A DNA stretch of 64,000 bases, taken from positions 28,642,350-28,706,349 of the forward strand of contig CM055608.1 in the NCBI GenBank assembly GCA_029379385.1, given 5' to 3'. Position 1 is the first letter of the stretch; the number at the start of each line of letters is the position of its first letter. The notes under the pieces were generated by a model, which made no database searches, was not told the DNA's origin, and saw nothing but the letters and a program-made list of their open reading frames with translations. A program made the position numbers and the translations under genes. The stretch is from Quillaja saponaria. Taxonomy: Eukaryota; Streptophyta; Magnoliopsida; Fabales; Quillajaceae. This document shows, one piece after another, positions 61,632 through 64,000 of the stretch.

Positions 61632-63772
61632 AGCTGGCTAGTTCAATTGTATGCTCCTTTTTGCTTAACTTCTTCCAACCTTTTTTTACTAGAGGTATCC
61701 GAGAGCTGTATCTGCACAATAGCAGAAAACATTTCTACACAATTTATATGAGAAGGCAAACACATACCATGATAGTCAATGCTTGTCTGTAAATCAAACT
61801 TAGTGAGTAAATTTTCAATGTCATTTTATACGTTAGATAGTACACAGAGTAATCAAACCCCAATTCTCATCACAGACACATTTAGAAAATTATAATATAT
61901 ATGTGATTGATTTTCATTCAGTTCAATGAATCCAATCACAATAAGATCCAAAGTGAATATCATGTAAATTGTGGAGACAAGAAAACAATAAAAGCACAAG
62001 ATTAATTGCTCAAGCTTAATGTGCTAATGTATCAACAGTGCAGTTGATCCAATAACAAAATCTGAAATCAAAATTTGCTTCAATGAAAAACATAAAATTA
62101 AAGAACGAAAAAAATATAAGGATTGCAGAAAAGAAAAACAAATTAAAGAACAAGAAAAAGCATAGGAAATCTTGTGTCACTGACCTGAGCTTTTCTTTCT
62201 TAATATCATAAAAGAGGAAGAGTGAATGAAATTGGAGTAGATGGTGAAGCAAAGGTAAGCTTGAGAAATTTATATTCAATTGAGGTTCTCTAACAAACCA
62301 GAATATTTTTGCTCTATCGCTCTGTGTCAGCCATTTGTTTTATTTCAGTTCTCTTCAAACCAAAAAAAAAACCTTCACCAGTATATTCCTTTTCCAGGGC
62401 TTTAATGAACTAACTTCTAGTAGTACAGCTTGTGAGTTTACCATCTAAATATAAATCTCACTTTTTTTCATAATTACTATAAATATCCTGACTGAACTTA
62501 CTAAAATTTGATAAAATGTTGTTATGATTCGATTGAAATAGACTTATATTGTATTATTTTTTAAAGTAGTTTCAAGTTTATCGATGGATAGACTCAAATG
62601 CAATTCGATTCAAATTCAATACGATTCATGAATTCTCTAGATAACTAAATCAGATATCCGAACCATCCAACTATAGGTGGCATGTACAAAATTGCAACAT
62701 TAATTTACAATGTCCAATTTATTATTGAATTTCATGTGCAATTGACAATGAGTACCTTCCTTTATAGAGAAGCAAAAAATAGAAACTAAATTACAGCTAG
62801 AGTAATGTGACCTTTTTTTATCAAACTAATAGTGTAAAGAGTTGGATGACGAATATCTACATTCCTTTTGTTTTGCACCATTAAAAGGATGAATTCTTGC
62901 CTAATTGAGGTATGGGTTTCTTGCATATTCTGGATGTATGTGTACTAAATGGGTGGGAGTTAAGTCAATTCACCAATGAGAATCAGCCATGTACACATCA
63001 ATGCATGATGATGGCAAGGAATTAATCAAATAGGTTTGGGATACATATATTTCATAAGGAGTTTCTTATTCCTTTAATCTCTCAAACAGGGCAATCATGC
63101 TTCTTGCTTGCTGGGTGGAAGTTAAGTCAATTCACCAATGAGAATCAGCCATGTACACATCAATGCATGATGATGGCAAGGAATCAATCAAATAGGTTTG
63201 GGATACATATATTTCATAAGGAGCTTCTTATTCCTTTAATCTCTCAAACAGGGCAATCATGCTTCTTGCTTGCTCTCTTGGCTCATACATTTACATTATC
63301 CATTAAGACCACTGCATCTTAATTCAATCTGAAAGCATATTAAGTCCAAGTTGTGGAACAAGCCTGCACTTTATACACATAATAGCAAGACTATTATTGA
63401 GATTGGAAAATGCATAGAGTAACGAAAAGTCAAATGGCTTTCTTGATATTCAAACTGCAAGATTATGGGTCCAAAATCTGGATTCACATAATCTAAAAGG
63501 TCCATTTCTAGCCATCAGCATTTGACTAGTCAAGGAAAACAACAATGTAAAAGAAAAATGAAGGTCACAACCAATTTGGCAACAATTGTGGACTGAAATT
63601 TACATATCAATCTTTGTCATACCAGTAACAAAAATAACTATCTGGAAAATCTGTGGCTGGTAAGAAGAAACGGTTGAACTTGTTTATTCTTAGAATAATA
63701 GCTCAGACTCAACCTAAACAACCGAAACTGTTCTGTCATATAAGCAGATTGGTGCTCCAACTCCCCTGTGGC
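61632..63772. other. Spacer between the two PHT1 copies
   Basis: Upstream region of the PHT1 pseudogene, AT-rich sequence around 62000-62600, a 162-bp tandem duplication at 62951-63274, and the 3' flank of the next PHT1 gene. No further gene is recognised. Confidence 0.5.
62951..63274. repeat. Tandem duplication, two units of 162 bp
   Basis: 62951-63112 and 63113-63274 start 'gggtggg/aagttaagtcaatt' and end 'gcttcttgcttgct'. I count three differences between them. The unit contains 'atcaatgcatgatgatggca' and is non-coding. Confidence 0.92.
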
Positions 63773-64000
63773 TCAATTTTCTTCCTCATTCTCTGCTGAT
63801 ATCTCCTCCAAAGATCTCCCCTTTGACTCAGGCACCAAGAAAGTAAACAATATGCCCAAAAAGTTAACTACACCTAACACAATCAGTGAATTTTTTACCC
63901 CAATACCAGGAGGGTACCCAGCATCTGTCTTGGCCTTGTCTTTGTTCTGAGCCAAGTATAAGAACCCAAATGCACCTACTATGGCACCGAGCTTACCTGA
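63773..64000 (-). CDS. PHT1-type phosphate transporter, C-terminal part (cut by window edge)
   Basis: The last 76 codons of a phosphate transporter are visible, open from the window edge to a TGA at 63775-63773. They code the final membrane spans ('[20 protein letters not shown]', '[20 protein letters not shown]') and the cytoplasmic tail '[19 protein letters not shown]', the normal PHT1 ending. Unlike the copy at 60120-61631, this stretch is unbroken, so it may be the functional member of a tandem pair. Its start lies outside the window. Confidence 0.92.
   Translation of the reverse strand, partial: SGKLGAIVGAFGFLYLAQNKDKAKTDAGYPPGIGVKNSLIVLGVVNFLGILFTFLVPESKGRSLEEISAENEEEN

Overview
The window is nuclear DNA of a dicot plant. 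Genes are split by many short GT-AG introns, spacers are very AT-rich, and all recognised products are plant families (11S globulin, R2R3-MYB, RUS/DUF647, plant mobile domain, PHT1). The 11S sequence resembles what I remember of citrus seed globulins, so a Citrus-like or other Sapindales source is a guess, not a finding.

Layout. 0.5-4 kb: decayed Mutator-like element (SWIM and zinc-knuckle end of a transposase followed by a plant mobile domain, minus strand), with a G-tract and two perfect hairpins beside it. 6.6-8.9 kb: intact 4-exon 11S legumin gene with a seed-type promoter. 9.6-10.2 kb: small secreted conserved protein. 11.2-17.6 kb: intact 14-exon TIM44. 18.3-18.8 kb: solo LTR with target-site duplication, just upstream of a frame-shifted DUF761 gene (19.1-19.6 kb). 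20.6-25.4 kb: intact 10-exon SLU7 splicing factor (minus), with local tandem duplications at both ends, including three copies of its first coding exon. 27.1-31.0 kb: 3'-truncated Ty1/copia relic. 31-37.5 kb: AT-rich spacer with a foldback and a 1.16-kb Mutator-type non-autonomous element. 37.6-38.7 kb: MYB14-like R2R3-MYB (minus). 39.8-40.5 kb: another terminal-inverted-repeat element. 44.2-48.5 kb: RUS2-like gene (minus), with three +1 frame shifts and a complete TRIM retrotransposon in an intron. 49.4-53.7 kb: EAF6/MEAF6 (minus). 56.9-59.8 kb: ADF6-like actin-depolymerising factor (plus). 60.1-61.6 kb: PHT1 phosphate-transporter pseudogene. 63.8 kb to the edge: 3' end of a second PHT1 gene.

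The genes form no pathway. The notable gene-order signal is MYB14-RUS2-ADF6, which matches consecutive Arabidopsis loci as I recall them (At2g31180, At2g31190, At2g31200), with EAF6 between RUS2 and ADF6 here. I saw no new defence or biosynthetic system. The unusual content is structural: repeated small tandem duplications, complete small transposable elements with clear target-site duplications, and frame breaks in otherwise well-conserved genes. Exon coordinates were derived by hand from splice motifs, reading-frame continuity and remembered family sequences; no searches were run.
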